This document shows, in pieces, positions 17,795 through 27,469 of a stretch of 64,000 nt of DNA (position 1 is its first letter; every line of letters starts with the position of its first letter). The notes under the pieces were generated by a model that did not search any database, was not told the DNA's origin, and saw only the letters and a program-made list of their open reading frames with translations. The stretch is from an uncultured Opitutales bacterium (GTDB taxonomy: Bacteria; Verrucomicrobiota; Verrucomicrobiia; Opitutales; Seribacteraceae): the NCBI GenBank assembly GCA_943787575.1, contig CALSMY010000004.1, positions 43,991 to 107,990 on the forward strand, given 5' to 3'. A program made the translations under genes and the position numbers.

Positions 17795-18616
17795 ATGCAA
17801 ATCATTCAGCCACATTATCATGCCATAGCCCGCACAGCTCAGGACTATGAGCGAATGTCAATGTCTGGAGTTGTAGCGGTGTGTGAACCCGCTTTTTGGG
17901 CGGGATTTGACCGCAGGCACCCGGAAACCTTTATTGATTATTTTGCTCAGATTTCAGAATTTGAACCAACCCGGGCGGCTGAGTTTGGTATCCGTCATTT
18001 TTGCTGGGTTGCGGTGAACCCAAAAGAGGCCGAAAATGTGGAACTCACCAATGAAGTGCTCAAGCAAATGCCCGAGTTTTTGGATAAGCCAAATTGCCTG
18101 GGAGTGGGCGAGACTGGATTACACAAATCCACGGCAAATGAGATCGCCGCACTTGAAGCCCATGTTGAATTGGCCATGAAGCATGATCAATTAGTTCTTA
18201 TCCACACTCCTCATTTGTCAGATAAAGCTCATGGTACGAAAACTGTACTGGAGGTATTATCAGGGATGAATGTGAACCCGGATAAAATTTGGATTGATCA
18301 TGTTGAGGAAGAGACAATCGAGTGGGTCCTCGATGCAGGCTACTGGGCGGGCATGACTCTGTACCCTGTCACTAAATGCAGTCCTCGACGGGCGGTGGAT
18401 ATTTTGGAAAAATATTCAACGGAACGATTGTTGGTTAATTCCTCAGCGGACTGGGGTCCGAGTGATCCTTTTACTTTGCAGGAATGTATTGTTGAATATC
18501 GACGTCGTGGACACCAGGTTCAAGAGGCAGTCGAGATTTTTCATAACAATCCTTGCCGATTCCTAGGGCAAAATCCCAAGTGGGACATTAAACCCATTCG
18601 GATTACCGAGGAATAG
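17795..18616 (+). CDS. TatD-family metal-dependent hydrolase
   Basis: 273 residues with the amidohydrolase TIM-barrel ligands in order: HYH at 7-9 (HxH), the Glu of GVGETGLHK, the His of LIHTPH, the His of IDHVEEE, and the Asp of NSSADWGP. This is the TatD order, but the protein is closer to the stand-alone branch seen in Ebo-type clusters than to DNA-repair TatD, and its true substrate is unknown. No other Ebo genes are present here. cysS begins 11 bases downstream. Confidence 0.72.
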   Translation: MQIIQPHYHAIARTAQDYERMSMSGVVAVCEPAFWAGFDRRHPETFIDYFAQISEFEPTRAAEFGIRHFCWVAVNPKEAENVELTNEVLKQMPEFLDKPNCLGVGETGLHKSTANEIAALEAHVELAMKHDQLVLIHTPHLSDKAHGTKTVLEVLSGMNVNPDKIWIDHVEEETIEWVLDAGYWAGMTLYPVTKCSPRRAVDILEKYSTERLLVNSSADWGPSDPFTLQECIVEYRRRGHQVQEAVEIFHNNPCRFLGQNPKWDIKPIRITEE

Positions 18617-18627
18617 ATCTCTATTCG

Positions 18628-20037
18628 ATGCCATTTCAGCTTTACGATACCTTAACCCGGGAGGTGCGGGATGTCTTTGCCATGGATGGTAACACGGTTC
18701 GTTTTTATTGCTGTGGTCCAACGGTTTACGGACCTGCCCATGTGGGCAACTTTCGAACCTTTGTGCTCCAAGACGTTTTTCGACGAGTCTTAGAAACCAA
18801 TGGGCAGAAGACCTATCACGCCCGTAATCTTACCGATGTGGATGATAAGACTATCCGTGAGTCTCAAGCAGAAGGTGTAAGCCTTGGAGAGTTTACCGAT
18901 CGCTGGGCAAAAAGATTCAATAAGGATTGTTCTGCACTCAATCTTTTATCCCCGCATATTGAGCCATCTGCAGTTGGGCATGTTCCTGAACAGATTGCCC
19001 TGATCTCTAGACTAGTCGATGCGGGTAAAGCCTACCAAGGCCCGGATGGATCGGTTTATTTCAAGGTTGAGGCTTTTAAAAAGTATGGGGCTTTGTCCAG
19101 GCTTGCTGATCGGGAAATCACTACTTCCCGTACGGAACGGGAAACTTCGGATGAATACGATCGGGATTCAGCCGCAGATTTTGCCTTATGGAAGGCTCGC
19201 AGGTCAGAGGATGGAGAAAATTACTGGGATTCTCCATGGGGTGAGGGTCGTCCGGGTTGGCACATTGAATGTAGTGCTATTTGCCTGAAGCATATGGGAG
19301 AAAGTTTTGATTTGCACTCGGGCGGAGTGGACTTGGTCTTTCCTCACCATGAAAATGAAATCGCTCAGGTCGAAGCTGTAACCCATAAAACCTTTGCTCG
19401 CCATTGGTTTCATATTGCCCACTTGATGGTCGAGGGTACTAAGATGAGTAAGTCGCTGGGTAACTTGTATACATTGGATGATATAAAAGAGCGAGGCTAT
19501 GGACCACAAGAAGTTCGATATCTTTTACTCTCCGGTAGTTATCGTCAGCCCTTGAATTTCACCTTTGATTCTCTAAATGCGGCAAGTAAGGCTTTGAAGA
19601 AATTAGCAGATTTTGCGGAGAAAATTGATGGCTCTGCCACTCCTGCAGGTTCCCCGCTTGTTACCGAATTTGGGCCTTTTCTCCCAGTTCAACAAGCCAT
19701 TCTTAAAGATATGAACACTGCAGATGCCCTCGGGAAATTGTTTGGTTTGGTACGCGAAATATCTGATGCCTTGCTCAAAGGAAATTATTCAAAAGATGAA
19801 ACTGAATTGGTTCGTTTACGAACCGGATTCCGTGCCGTTCTTGATCTTTTTGGGTTCAGCTTTTCTTCATCAAAGACAGAAGAAGCCCCCGCGGAGGTTG
19901 TTCAATGGGCAGAAGAAAGATGGGTTGCTAAGCAATCCAAAGAATGGGCAGTAGCCGATCAATTTCGGGAAAAAATTCAACAAGCTGGATGGGTGGTCAA
20001 AGACAGCAAGGACTCATTTGAGTTGATCAAGGCTTAA
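18628..20037 (+). CDS. cysS: cysteinyl-tRNA synthetase
   Basis: Charges tRNA-Cys. The 469-residue class I synthetase has the zinc-site Cys28 in YCCGPTVYG, the HIGH equivalent PAHVGN at 36-41, further zinc ligands in [14 protein letters not shown] and HHENEIAQ, and the KMSKS loop at 272-276. The C-terminal anticodon-binding domain is complete. The ATG gives [16 protein letters not shown], the usual N-terminus. No Shine-Dalgarno precedes it. Confidence 0.96.
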   Translation: MPFQLYDTLTREVRDVFAMDGNTVRFYCCGPTVYGPAHVGNFRTFVLQDVFRRVLETNGQKTYHARNLTDVDDKTIRESQAEGVSLGEFTDRWAKRFNKDCSALNLLSPHIEPSAVGHVPEQIALISRLVDAGKAYQGPDGSVYFKVEAFKKYGALSRLADREITTSRTERETSDEYDRDSAADFALWKARRSEDGENYWDSPWGEGRPGWHIECSAICLKHMGESFDLHSGGVDLVFPHHENEIAQVEAVTHKTFARHWFHIAHLMVEGTKMSKSLGNLYTLDDIKERGYGPQEVRYLLLSGSYRQPLNFTFDSLNAASKALKKLADFAEKIDGSATPAGSPLVTEFGPFLPVQQAILKDMNTADALGKLFGLVREISDALLKGNYSKDETELVRLRTGFRAVLDLFGFSFSSSKTEEAPAEVVQWAEERWVAKQSKEWAVADQFREKIQQAGWVVKDSKDSFELIKA

Positions 20038-20062
20038 TCCTTACGAACATCAAAATATTCCA

Positions 20063-20935
20063 ATGAGTGAGTTAACTATTGAGCAAATCGGTTCTCGATC
20101 TTCCAAATGGGGAGAAGGTCCTATCTTTTGGCAGGACCATTTATATTATGTTGATATCGAAGGACACGCTTTGATCAGGTTGAATCCTCAAAACGGGGAG
20201 GAAAAGATTTGGGACATGGGCGAGAGAATAGGCACTGTGGTTCCCTGCCAGTCAGGTGATTTTCTGTGTGCGGGAGATTCGGGGATTTACCGCTTTAATC
20301 CCCTTGATGGATTAAAGACCAACATGGCAGACCCGGAAGCGGAAAAACGCCCTGATAATCGTTTTAATGATGGAAAATGTGACCCCGCTGGAAGGTTTTG
20401 GGCGGGTACGATAAGTACGGTTAAAAAAACGGGCGATGCCAGCCTTTATCGGTTGGATCAATCTGGTAGTTTGAAACGAATGATCCCGGGAGTAACCAAT
20501 TCGAATGGAATTTGTTGGGACCAAGAAAAAAAGCTTATGTACTACATTGATACTCCGACTCAAAAGGTGACCGTATATGATTATGACCTTGCGAGTGGAA
20601 AGATCGAAAATCCCCGGAGTGCAGTAGACTTTACCAAGTTTGGTGTTGAGGGTTCTCCGGATGGGATGACCATGGACGCCGAGGGAATGCTCTGGGTTGC
20701 AATGTGTCACGGTGGTGCAGTTCTTCAGGTAAATCCCAATACTGGTGGGCTTTTGCGCAAAGTGGGACTTCCCTGTGTGGAAACCACTGCTTGTGCATTT
20801 GGTGGAGACCGCTTGGACCGATTGTTTGTCACCACCGGAATTCATAAAACTTTAGAAGAGGAAGGTGCCGGTCATGTTTTCGTGGTCGATGGCTTGGATG
20901 TTCAGGGCATCCTAGCCCAAGCCTACCTTGGTTAA
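20063..20935 (+). CDS. SMP-30/gluconolactonase-family sugar lactonase
   Basis: Six-bladed beta-propeller that probably hydrolyses a sugar lactone. The metal ligands can be placed: Glu in WGEGPIFW near the N-terminus, Asn/Asp in RPDNRFNDGKCDPAGRFWAGT, Asn in NSNGICW and Asp in GSPDGMTMD. 290 residues is normal for the family. Together with the downstream SDR, the RbsBAC-type importer and xylulokinase, it suggests oxidative sugar or pentose catabolism, but the actual sugar cannot be read from sequence. Confidence 0.85.
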   Translation: MSELTIEQIGSRSSKWGEGPIFWQDHLYYVDIEGHALIRLNPQNGEEKIWDMGERIGTVVPCQSGDFLCAGDSGIYRFNPLDGLKTNMADPEAEKRPDNRFNDGKCDPAGRFWAGTISTVKKTGDASLYRLDQSGSLKRMIPGVTNSNGICWDQEKKLMYYIDTPTQKVTVYDYDLASGKIENPRSAVDFTKFGVEGSPDGMTMDAEGMLWVAMCHGGAVLQVNPNTGGLLRKVGLPCVETTACAFGGDRLDRLFVTTGIHKTLEEEGAGHVFVVDGLDVQGILAQAYLG

Positions 20936-20949
20936 GTAAACATCGGAGG

Positions 20950-20981
20950 TTTGATATTTCAAATACATTTGAAATATCAAA
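20950..20981. other. perfect 14-bp inverted repeat in the sugar-locus intergenic region
   Basis: TTTGATATTTCAAA and TTTGAAATATCAAA form a perfect inverted repeat around a TACA loop, 14 bases after the lactonase stop. There is no T tract after it, so a standard intrinsic terminator is unlikely. It may be an operator for a regulator of the downstream SDR-ABC genes, or a hairpin protecting the 3' end of the upstream mRNA. The rest of the 178-base gap is AT-rich and has one copy of a recurrent motif at 21053. Confidence 0.5.
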
Positions 20982-21052
20982 TTATTCAGTCTAGGTAAAA
21001 AAGTTTAACGGACGGTTCTTTTTCATTTTTACAAAAATATATGTCAAGAATC

Positions 21053-21071
21053 GGTATGTTGTAGTCAATAA
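21053..21071. promoter_or_regulatory. recurrent intergenic motif, copy 2
   Basis: GGTATGTTGTAGTCAATAA matches the tRNA-Lys promoter copy at 12153-12171 in 17 of 19 positions. It lies 43 bases before the SDR start. Its minus-strand reading contains TTGACT. Whether it acts as a promoter here, and in which direction, is not clear. Confidence 0.35.
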
Positions 21072-21113
21072 TACATATTCCTAATATTTAGATTAAATGT
21101 TATCATTCCCAAA

Positions 21114-21869
21114 ATGAGTTTTTCATTAAATAATAAAGTTGCTCTCATTACCGGAAGCACACGAGGATTGGGTTTGGGAATTGCTGAGTGTTTAGCAGAT
21201 GCCGGAGCCAAGTTGGCACTCAATTACTATGGAAATCGAGAGGTTGCTGAAAAAGCGAGAGAGTCTCTACAAGCCAAGGGTGCCCATGTCATGGTGGTTC
21301 GGGCAGATGTCACCGATAAGGAGCAGGTCAGTTCGATGGTCGAGGCGGTGGAGGAAAAATTTGGATCGCTTGATGTAATTGTGCCCAATGCTACGGGACC
21401 ACAACCTCAAAAACCAATTGAGGAGTATGATGCCGACTTCTATCGTGAGATGTACGATTTTTTTGTCCTCAGTCCATTTTTACTTGCCCAATCTGTATTG
21501 CCGGGAATGAAAAAGCGCAAATGGGGCAGAATAATAAATATTACCAGTGAAGTATTTCATGCATCCGTTCCGCAGTTTACAGCTTATGTTGCGGCAAAGG
21601 GTGGGCAGATTGGATGGAGTCGGAGTTTATCCGTGGAACTTGCGGCCACAGGAATAACCGTAAACACGGTGGCTCCTGGATGGATACCCACCGATCGACA
21701 TGTTGATGATCCTCAGGAAGATAAGGATGCATATTTAAGTACGATACCAGTAGGTCGTTGGGGATCTCCAAAGGATGTTGGACAGGCGGTTAGGTATTTT
21801 GCCTCTGAAGAAGCCTCCTTTGTTACCGGACAAACACTCTGTGTAAATGGTGGACGAACTCCTTGGTAA
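21114..21869 (+). CDS. short-chain dehydrogenase/reductase
   Basis: 251-residue classical SDR, 3-oxoacyl-ACP-reductase-like. It has the cofactor motif TGSTRGLGLGI, PNATG in place of the usual NNAG, the Ser of NITSEVF, and the catalytic pair in YVAAKGG (YxxxK). The end FVTGQTLCVNGGRTPW is typical of the family. Position between a sugar lactonase and a sugar ABC importer suggests oxidation or reduction of a sugar or polyol rather than fatty-acid synthesis; this is inference from context. Confidence 0.85.
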   Translation: MSFSLNNKVALITGSTRGLGLGIAECLADAGAKLALNYYGNREVAEKARESLQAKGAHVMVVRADVTDKEQVSSMVEAVEEKFGSLDVIVPNATGPQPQKPIEEYDADFYREMYDFFVLSPFLLAQSVLPGMKKRKWGRIINITSEVFHASVPQFTAYVAAKGGQIGWSRSLSVELAATGITVNTVAPGWIPTDRHVDDPQEDKDAYLSTIPVGRWGSPKDVGQAVRYFASEEASFVTGQTLCVNGGRTPW

Positions 21870-21909
21870 TCCTTGACCGATTAGATTCCCGTCTTCTTTA
21901 TTTAAATCG

Positions 21910-22956
21910 ATGAACATTAAAAAAGCCCTCTCACTATCCTTTCTCACCTATTTGCTTCTTCTTTTTAGCGGTTGTGGTGGTGAAAATCCTTCAGCGGTCG
22001 AAAAACCTTCCGATACCCCAACTTTTGCCTATGTGACCAATGGAATTGATCCCTTTTGGGATTTGTGTGCTGCCGGTGTGCGTATTGCTGAAAAAGAATT
22101 TGGCGTACAATGCGAAGTTTTGATGCCACCTAAAGGAGTGGTTGATCAAAAACGGATGATGGAAGCCATGCTTGCCAAAGGTGTAGATGGAGTTGCGGTT
22201 AGTCCGATTGATGCAGAGAACCAAACTCCCTTTCTTAATGAAGTCGGGCAAAACACCATATTAATTACTCAAGATGCGGATGCTCCTAAGAGCGATCGTC
22301 TTGTTTACATTGGAACAAATAATTACAAGGCTGGAAGAGCACTCGGTGGCTTGGTTAAAAAAGCCATTCCAGAGGGTGGGGAAGTGATGATTTTTGTGGG
22401 TCGATTGGAACAACTCAATGCACGCCAACGCCGGCAGGGAGTGATTGATGAATTATTAAACCGTCCAATGCAGAAACTCGACCAAGTGAAGTTTGATCCA
22501 GTGGATGCCTCGGACTTAAAGGCTGAAGGATCAAAATACATAGTTTTGGACACGCGCACCGATAACTTCGACAAAGCCAAGGCGAAAAGCAATGCCGAGG
22601 ATTCCATGACCAAGTATAAAAATTTAAAATGTATGGTCGGTTTGTTTGCTTACAATCCTCCCGCCTGTATTGATGCGATTAGGGAGGCAAATAAACAAAA
22701 TCAAATCAAGGTTTGTGGCTTTGATGAGCAGGATGCAACCCTGCAGGCAATTCTTGACGGAAATGCCCATGGGACGATCAGTCAACAACCTTGGGAGTAT
22801 GGGTATGAATCGATTAAAATGCTCAAGTCTATTCATGAAGGAAAGCAGCCCGATGCCCAATATTTTGAACTACCTTTTCTTGTAGTTGACCGATCCAATG
22901 TGGAAGAGTTTTGGGCCAAGAAGAAAGAAATGGCTGCATTGGGTAAGCAACAATAA
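21910..22956 (+). CDS. sugar ABC transporter substrate-binding lipoprotein (RbsB-like)
   Basis: Type 1 periplasmic binding protein for the downstream importer. The signal peptide ends LFSGC with Cys22 as the lipid-anchor site, so it is tethered rather than free. The mature part has the two-lobed PBP layout: FAYVTNGIDPFWDLCAAGV, the ligand-side GVDGVAVSPID, and CGFDEQDATLQAI near the hinge. 348 residues is slightly long for RbsB. Two bases separate it from the ATPase gene. The substrate is unknown; xylulokinase nearby points to a pentose. Confidence 0.88.
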   Translation: MNIKKALSLSFLTYLLLLFSGCGGENPSAVEKPSDTPTFAYVTNGIDPFWDLCAAGVRIAEKEFGVQCEVLMPPKGVVDQKRMMEAMLAKGVDGVAVSPIDAENQTPFLNEVGQNTILITQDADAPKSDRLVYIGTNNYKAGRALGGLVKKAIPEGGEVMIFVGRLEQLNARQRRQGVIDELLNRPMQKLDQVKFDPVDASDLKAEGSKYIVLDTRTDNFDKAKAKSNAEDSMTKYKNLKCMVGLFAYNPPACIDAIREANKQNQIKVCGFDEQDATLQAILDGNAHGTISQQPWEYGYESIKMLKSIHEGKQPDAQYFELPFLVVDRSNVEEFWAKKKEMAALGKQQ

Positions 22957-22958
22957 GG

Positions 22959-24467
22959 ATGGACGAATCCTCCAGTCCCTTGCTTGAGGTAAGCGGATTA
23001 CGAAAAAGTTTTCCTGGGGTACTTGCCCTTCGGGGTGTGTCTTTGCACTTACAAAAAGGTGAGGTTCTTGCACTAATCGGAGAAAATGGAGCCGGTAAAA
23101 GTACATTGATGAAAATCTTAGCTGGTGTTCAACCGGCTGACGAAGGAGATTTCCGTGTGTCTGGCAAAAAGGTTTCCTTTCGCAATGTAAACGACGCGAT
23201 GGACAAGGGAATCGCTTTAATTCATCAGGAACTCAACTTGTGTGGGAACCTTGACTTGGCAGCCAATGTTTTTCTTGGGCGCGAACCGACAAAGGCTGGT
23301 CTTATTGATGAATCGGAAATGCGTAGGCAGACTGAAAAGTTTCTTTCTCAGGTTGGGCTTAATCTCCCCGTTGATACGCTTGCCGGGTCAATACCCATTG
23401 GTAAACAACAATTGGTTGAAATTGCCAAAGCTTTATCCTGTAACGCCCGTGTGCTGATAATGGACGAACCGACGAGTAGTCTTTCACAAAAAGAAACGGA
23501 AACTCTCTTTGAGGTGGTCAAGAATTTGCGGTCCAAGGGAATAAGTGTGATTTACATTTCCCACCGTCTTGGAGAGGTCAAGGAATTGGCCGATCGGGTA
23601 ACCGTTTTTCGTGATGGAGAAAATGCCGGAGAATTAATGCAGGATCAGATTGATCACGATAATATGGTCAAACTTATGGTTGGTCGCGAATTGAGTGAAT
23701 TTTACGACCGGCAAGTCCATAACCCTGGCAAGCCTGTTTTATCCCTTAAAGATTTACGATGCCCATCTTACCCCCAGCACCCGTTGTCGCTGGAAGTTTC
23801 TGAAGGGGAAATTGTGGGAGTTGCTGGTTTGGTGGGAGCAGGTAGAACAGAACTTTTACAAACAATTTTTGGGGTAACTCCAGCCTTGGGTGGTTCCTTG
23901 GAAATCAGTGGAGAAGCCAAAGAAATTCGAAATCCACGAGCTGCAATTTCTGTAGGTATTGCCCTGGCTCCAGAAGATCGAAAACAACACGGTTTGGTCC
24001 TGCCTATGTCGGTGCGTGAAAATAGTAGCTTACCTAGTTTACAAAGGGATGCTTCGCGTGGATGGTTGAATGAAAATGCAGAACGGACGGTCACCCAAAA
24101 TGCGGTAAAATCGATGAAGATCAAAACACCCAATTACGAACAGATGGCGAGGTTTCTTTCCGGAGGAAATCAGCAAAAAATTGTTTTGGGTAAATGGTTG
24201 GCAATGTCTCCTAAATTGTTGCTGTTGGATGAACCCACACGTGGGATAGATGTCGGAGCAAAAAGAGAGATTTACAAACTGATGGAGAAACTGGCAGGGG
24301 AGGGCATGGCCATTCTCTTTGTTTCCAGCGAGATGGAAGAGGTCTTGGGCATGGCTGATCGGGCCTATGTTATGCACGAGGGTCAAATATCTGGTGAACT
24401 TAGCCGGGATCAATTGAGCGAGAAAGCAATCATGAACTTGGCAACCGGTAATCTCGCGGCGGCCTAA
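22959..24467 (+). CDS. sugar ABC transporter ATPase (RbsA-like, two ABC domains)
   Basis: 502-residue fused double ATPase. The first domain has GENGAGKSTLMKIL and the Walker B VLIMDEPTSSLS. The second has GLVGAGRTELLQ as P-loop, the signature LSGGNQQKIVLGKWL and LLLDEPTRGIDVGAKREI. The second P-loop is degenerate (GAGRTE), as is normal for RbsA/XylG types. It lies between its binding protein and permease as an intact importer operon. Confidence 0.93.
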   Translation: MDESSSPLLEVSGLRKSFPGVLALRGVSLHLQKGEVLALIGENGAGKSTLMKILAGVQPADEGDFRVSGKKVSFRNVNDAMDKGIALIHQELNLCGNLDLAANVFLGREPTKAGLIDESEMRRQTEKFLSQVGLNLPVDTLAGSIPIGKQQLVEIAKALSCNARVLIMDEPTSSLSQKETETLFEVVKNLRSKGISVIYISHRLGEVKELADRVTVFRDGENAGELMQDQIDHDNMVKLMVGRELSEFYDRQVHNPGKPVLSLKDLRCPSYPQHPLSLEVSEGEIVGVAGLVGAGRTELLQTIFGVTPALGGSLEISGEAKEIRNPRAAISVGIALAPEDRKQHGLVLPMSVRENSSLPSLQRDASRGWLNENAERTVTQNAVKSMKIKTPNYEQMARFLSGGNQQKIVLGKWLAMSPKLLLLDEPTRGIDVGAKREIYKLMEKLAGEGMAILFVSSEMEEVLGMADRAYVMHEGQISGELSRDQLSEKAIMNLATGNLAAA

Positions 24468-24481
24468 TGTAATAAGTTTAT

Positions 24482-25486
24482 ATGAAAAAAAATGTACTTG
24501 GTATCTTTATTCTCTTGGTTGCAATCTTTGTGATCACGGCAGTAATCAATCCTAAATTCCTCAACGCATACAACATGCAAAACTTGATCAAATGGTCGAG
24601 TTTGTACGCAGTAATGAGCCTGGGGGTTGCCTTTGTTATTATAACTGGCGGCATTGATCTTTCCATCGGGTCAGTCGTTGGCTTGGTCTCGGTGGTCTTA
24701 TCAATCTGCCTAAAACTGGAAGGGATGGATCCCTGGAGTGCAATAGGAATTACCTTGGTACTATCTTTGGGAATTGGTCTTCTTCACGGACTTTTAATAA
24801 CCAAGGCAAAAGTCCAGCCGTTTGTTGTAACCTTATGTGGATTATTGGTCTACCGAAGTATGGGTCGCTGGCTTACCGATAACCAATCGATTGGTCCAAT
24901 GCCTTACGAAGAAGATGCCGGGTATAAAAATTTAGAACAAATTCAGGGCCTTGATTTTCTGTTTAGTGGAAAGATTGCTTTGGGCTCGTTTAACCTTCCA
25001 ACACCAGCTCTTTTTATATTGGTTCTTTCCATTGCCGCTGCGGTGTTCTTGCGTCGTACCATTTGGGGGCGCTACCTCTTTGCTTTGGGTAATAACGAAG
25101 AAGGTACTCGATATAGCGGGATTGATACGGATAGGATGAAAATCCTCGCCTATGTCCTATGCTCGTTGTTTGCCGGAATAGCGGGGATTCTTTTCGCTTT
25201 CGAATTGGATTCTGTCCAGCCTGCTCAAACTGGCGAATTTTACGAACTGTATGCGATTGCCGCTGCGGTGCTGGGTGGATGTAGTTTGCGTGGCGGAGAG
25301 GGTTCGGTCTTGGGTGTGGTCATTGCCGCTGCAGTTATTCGATTGATTTATAATTCCATAAATATGGTCGGTATATCGACACACCTCGAATTTGGCATTT
25401 TAGGGTTGGTAATTCTTCTGGGTGTGATCGGGGATGAGTTTCTCAAGAAAGCGGTGGCCCGGAAACAGGCTGCCCAAAAAACCTAG
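24482..25486 (+). CDS. sugar ABC transporter permease (RbsC-like)
   Basis: 334 residues with about nine to ten hydrophobic segments. It has the family signature VAFVIITGGIDLSIGSVVGL, GVAFV..., and ALGNNEEGTRYSGIDTDRMK before the EAA-like coupling loop, then AAAVLGGCSLRGGEGSVLGVV. It would form the membrane channel of the importer. Only 14 bases follow the ATPase gene. It ends three bases before the stop of the SelT/W/H gene on the opposite strand. Confidence 0.92.
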   Translation: MKKNVLGIFILLVAIFVITAVINPKFLNAYNMQNLIKWSSLYAVMSLGVAFVIITGGIDLSIGSVVGLVSVVLSICLKLEGMDPWSAIGITLVLSLGIGLLHGLLITKAKVQPFVVTLCGLLVYRSMGRWLTDNQSIGPMPYEEDAGYKNLEQIQGLDFLFSGKIALGSFNLPTPALFILVLSIAAAVFLRRTIWGRYLFALGNNEEGTRYSGIDTDRMKILAYVLCSLFAGIAGILFAFELDSVQPAQTGEFYELYAIAAAVLGGCSLRGGEGSVLGVVIAAAVIRLIYNSINMVGISTHLEFGILGLVILLGVIGDEFLKKAVARKQAAQKT

Positions 25487-25488
25487 GT

Positions 25489-25797
25489 TTATTTGTCCGA
25501 ATGTCCGAGGTCTCGATCCGGACAAATGAGGTCCCGTATTCTTTGCTTTAATTCCTTAGGTTGTGGAAATCCAGAATCTAACTTTCGGCACCAAACGGGC
25601 TTGTCGTTCAACCATACCTGGAAGACTCCTGCTGTTTCTTTTACTGGTTCCAGGGAAACGGACCCGATTTCTTGAGCAAAGGTAATCAGCACTTCTTGAG
25701 CTAGCCAAGTTGCTCGGAGCATCCATCCGCAACCGGGACAATATCGAATTCGTAGGGTGGGTTGTGTTGAGGGTTCGATTGAAACTGCCTTTGTCAT
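25489..25797 (-). CDS. SelT/SelW/SelH-family (Rdx) protein, Cys form
   Basis: Small thioredoxin-fold protein of the Rdx family. It shows IRYCPGCGWMLRATWLAQEV with a CxxC redox motif, GVFQVWLNDKPVWCRK, and the usual ending IRDLICPDRDLGHSDK. The second motif residue is Cys, not selenocysteine, and no in-frame TGA is involved. MTKAVSIEPS at 25797 was chosen as start; an in-frame ATG at 25827 would add ten residues. Its substrate is unknown. Confidence 0.82.
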   Translation of the reverse strand: MTKAVSIEPSTQPTLRIRYCPGCGWMLRATWLAQEVLITFAQEIGSVSLEPVKETAGVFQVWLNDKPVWCRKLDSGFPQPKELKQRIRDLICPDRDLGHSDK

Positions 25798-25957
25798 TGC
25801 AAAATAGCTATCCTGTAGAATTAGCAAAATGCAAGAAAGGAGTTTACCGTTTTGGGTTTAATAGACCCTAAAAACTACCTGTCGCAAAAGGAAGGTATTT
25901 GGCTTGGCTGGTCATTCCAGTTGCCAACACTCAATGGGTTGGTTTGATAATCAAATT

Positions 25958-27469
25958 ATGAAATTTATAGGAATCGACGTTGGTACATCATCGATCAAGG
26001 CATTGTTGGTTGATTCATCCGGCAAAGTCCTTGCTAGCAGTAACCCGGAATATCCGTTTCAAACACCTGCTCCCTTGCAAGCGGAAACAGACCCGGAGGT
26101 TTGGTGGGATGCCACCTGTAAGGCATTAAATGAATTATTAAAGGATGTGGAACCCGAATCCATTGCCGGGGTTGGATTAACCGGACAAATGCACGGCTTG
26201 GTAATCCTTGATGCTCATGGGCAAGTTCTCCGTCCGTGTATCATGTGGAATGATCAACGTTCTTTTAAGGAGTGTGAAGAGATGACCGAACGACTAGGAG
26301 AAGCTGAAGTTTTGCGTCTTACAGGTAATCCAATCCTTGCTGGTTTTACCGCTCCCAAATTACGCTGGGTTGAAAAGAATGAGCCAGAAGTTTTTTCCAA
26401 AATTTCCAAAGTACTTTTACCTAAGGATTATATTCGCTATCGATTGAGTGGAGAATTTTTCTCCGAAATGTCGGACGCATCGGGCACATCCATGCTTAAT
26501 GTAGGAGAGAGAAAATGGTCGGACGAAATCCTCTCGGGTATGGGTTGGTCAAAAGATTGGTTGCCCGAACTTACAGAATCTACGATTGCATCGACCAAGA
26601 TTTCCCCGGATGCAAGTTCTCAAACTGGTTTATCCATAGGCACCCCAGTTATTGCGGGTGGAGGAGACCAGGCGGCTCAAGCTGTTGGATGCGGAATAGT
26701 TCAGGAAGGTATGGTTTCGGCAACTCTTGGTACAAGTGGGGTCGTTTTTGCTCAGAGCGATCAGTACCGTGTGGAACCAGAGGGAAAATTGCATGCATTT
26801 TGTCATGCCGTTCCCGGTAAATGGCATTTGATGGGAGTGATGTTGTCTGCGGCTGGTTCTTTCCAGTGGTATAAAAATAATTTGGGCAGAGAGGAACAAT
26901 CCATTGAGGATGGGGGAGGGGAGAATGCCTACGAACTCCTAACCCAATCTGCAGAACAAGTGGCTGCGGGGTGTGAAGGTTTGGTCTTCCTTCCTTATTT
27001 GTCTGGCGAGCGAACGCCCCACCCGGATCCCCATGCCCGGGGCGCTTTTGTCGGTTTGACTTTGCGGCACAGCAAAGCTCATCTTACACGGGCTGTATTG
27101 GAAGGAGTAAGCTACGGATTAAAAGATTCGCTCTCTTTAATGCAGGGACTGGGCATTCGGCCTGATAAAGTAATTTTATCCGGTGGTGGGGCTAGGTCTT
27201 CCCTGTGGAAACAAATGTTGGCCGATATTTTTGAATCACCCTGTTCCTTGGTCAATGCACGGGAGGGAGCCGCCTATGGTGCCGCATTGCTGGCCTCGGT
27301 CGGATGCGAACACTTTTCTTCAGTTGAGGATGCCTCAGCTTCATGGATTGAAGAAACCGAGCGTGTGGCGTTGAGTTCAAATCCTTCCAAGTATCATAAA
27401 AACTATAAAATCTATCAGAGTCTTTATCCCAGGCTCAAAGAATCCTTCAGGGAATTGTCTGCACAATGA
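25958..27469 (+). CDS. xylB: xylulokinase
   Basis: FGGY-family kinase that phosphorylates D-xylulose to xylulose-5-phosphate, feeding the pentose phosphate pathway. The start MKFIGIDVGTSSIKALLVD at 25958 is the family N-terminus; the frame extends 18 codons further without similarity. Other motifs are GLTGQMHGLVILD, IMWNDQRS, GGGDQAAQAVGCG, LPYLSGERTPHPDPHARGAF and LSGGGARSSLWKQM. The length is 503 residues. No xylose isomerase is in the window, so xylulose may come from oxidation of a polyol by the SDR or from elsewhere. It overlaps the next gene by four bases. Confidence 0.92.
   Translation: MKFIGIDVGTSSIKALLVDSSGKVLASSNPEYPFQTPAPLQAETDPEVWWDATCKALNELLKDVEPESIAGVGLTGQMHGLVILDAHGQVLRPCIMWNDQRSFKECEEMTERLGEAEVLRLTGNPILAGFTAPKLRWVEKNEPEVFSKISKVLLPKDYIRYRLSGEFFSEMSDASGTSMLNVGERKWSDEILSGMGWSKDWLPELTESTIASTKISPDASSQTGLSIGTPVIAGGGDQAAQAVGCGIVQEGMVSATLGTSGVVFAQSDQYRVEPEGKLHAFCHAVPGKWHLMGVMLSAAGSFQWYKNNLGREEQSIEDGGGENAYELLTQSAEQVAAGCEGLVFLPYLSGERTPHPDPHARGAFVGLTLRHSKAHLTRAVLEGVSYGLKDSLSLMQGLGIRPDKVILSGGGARSSLWKQMLADIFESPCSLVNAREGAAYGAALLASVGCEHFSSVEDASASWIEETERVALSSNPSKYHKNYKIYQSLYPRLKESFRELSAQ

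Noticed and set aside
25489..25797. Selenoprotein with in-frame TGA
   Set aside because: The redox motif is CPGC with ordinary Cys codons and there is no internal TGA.
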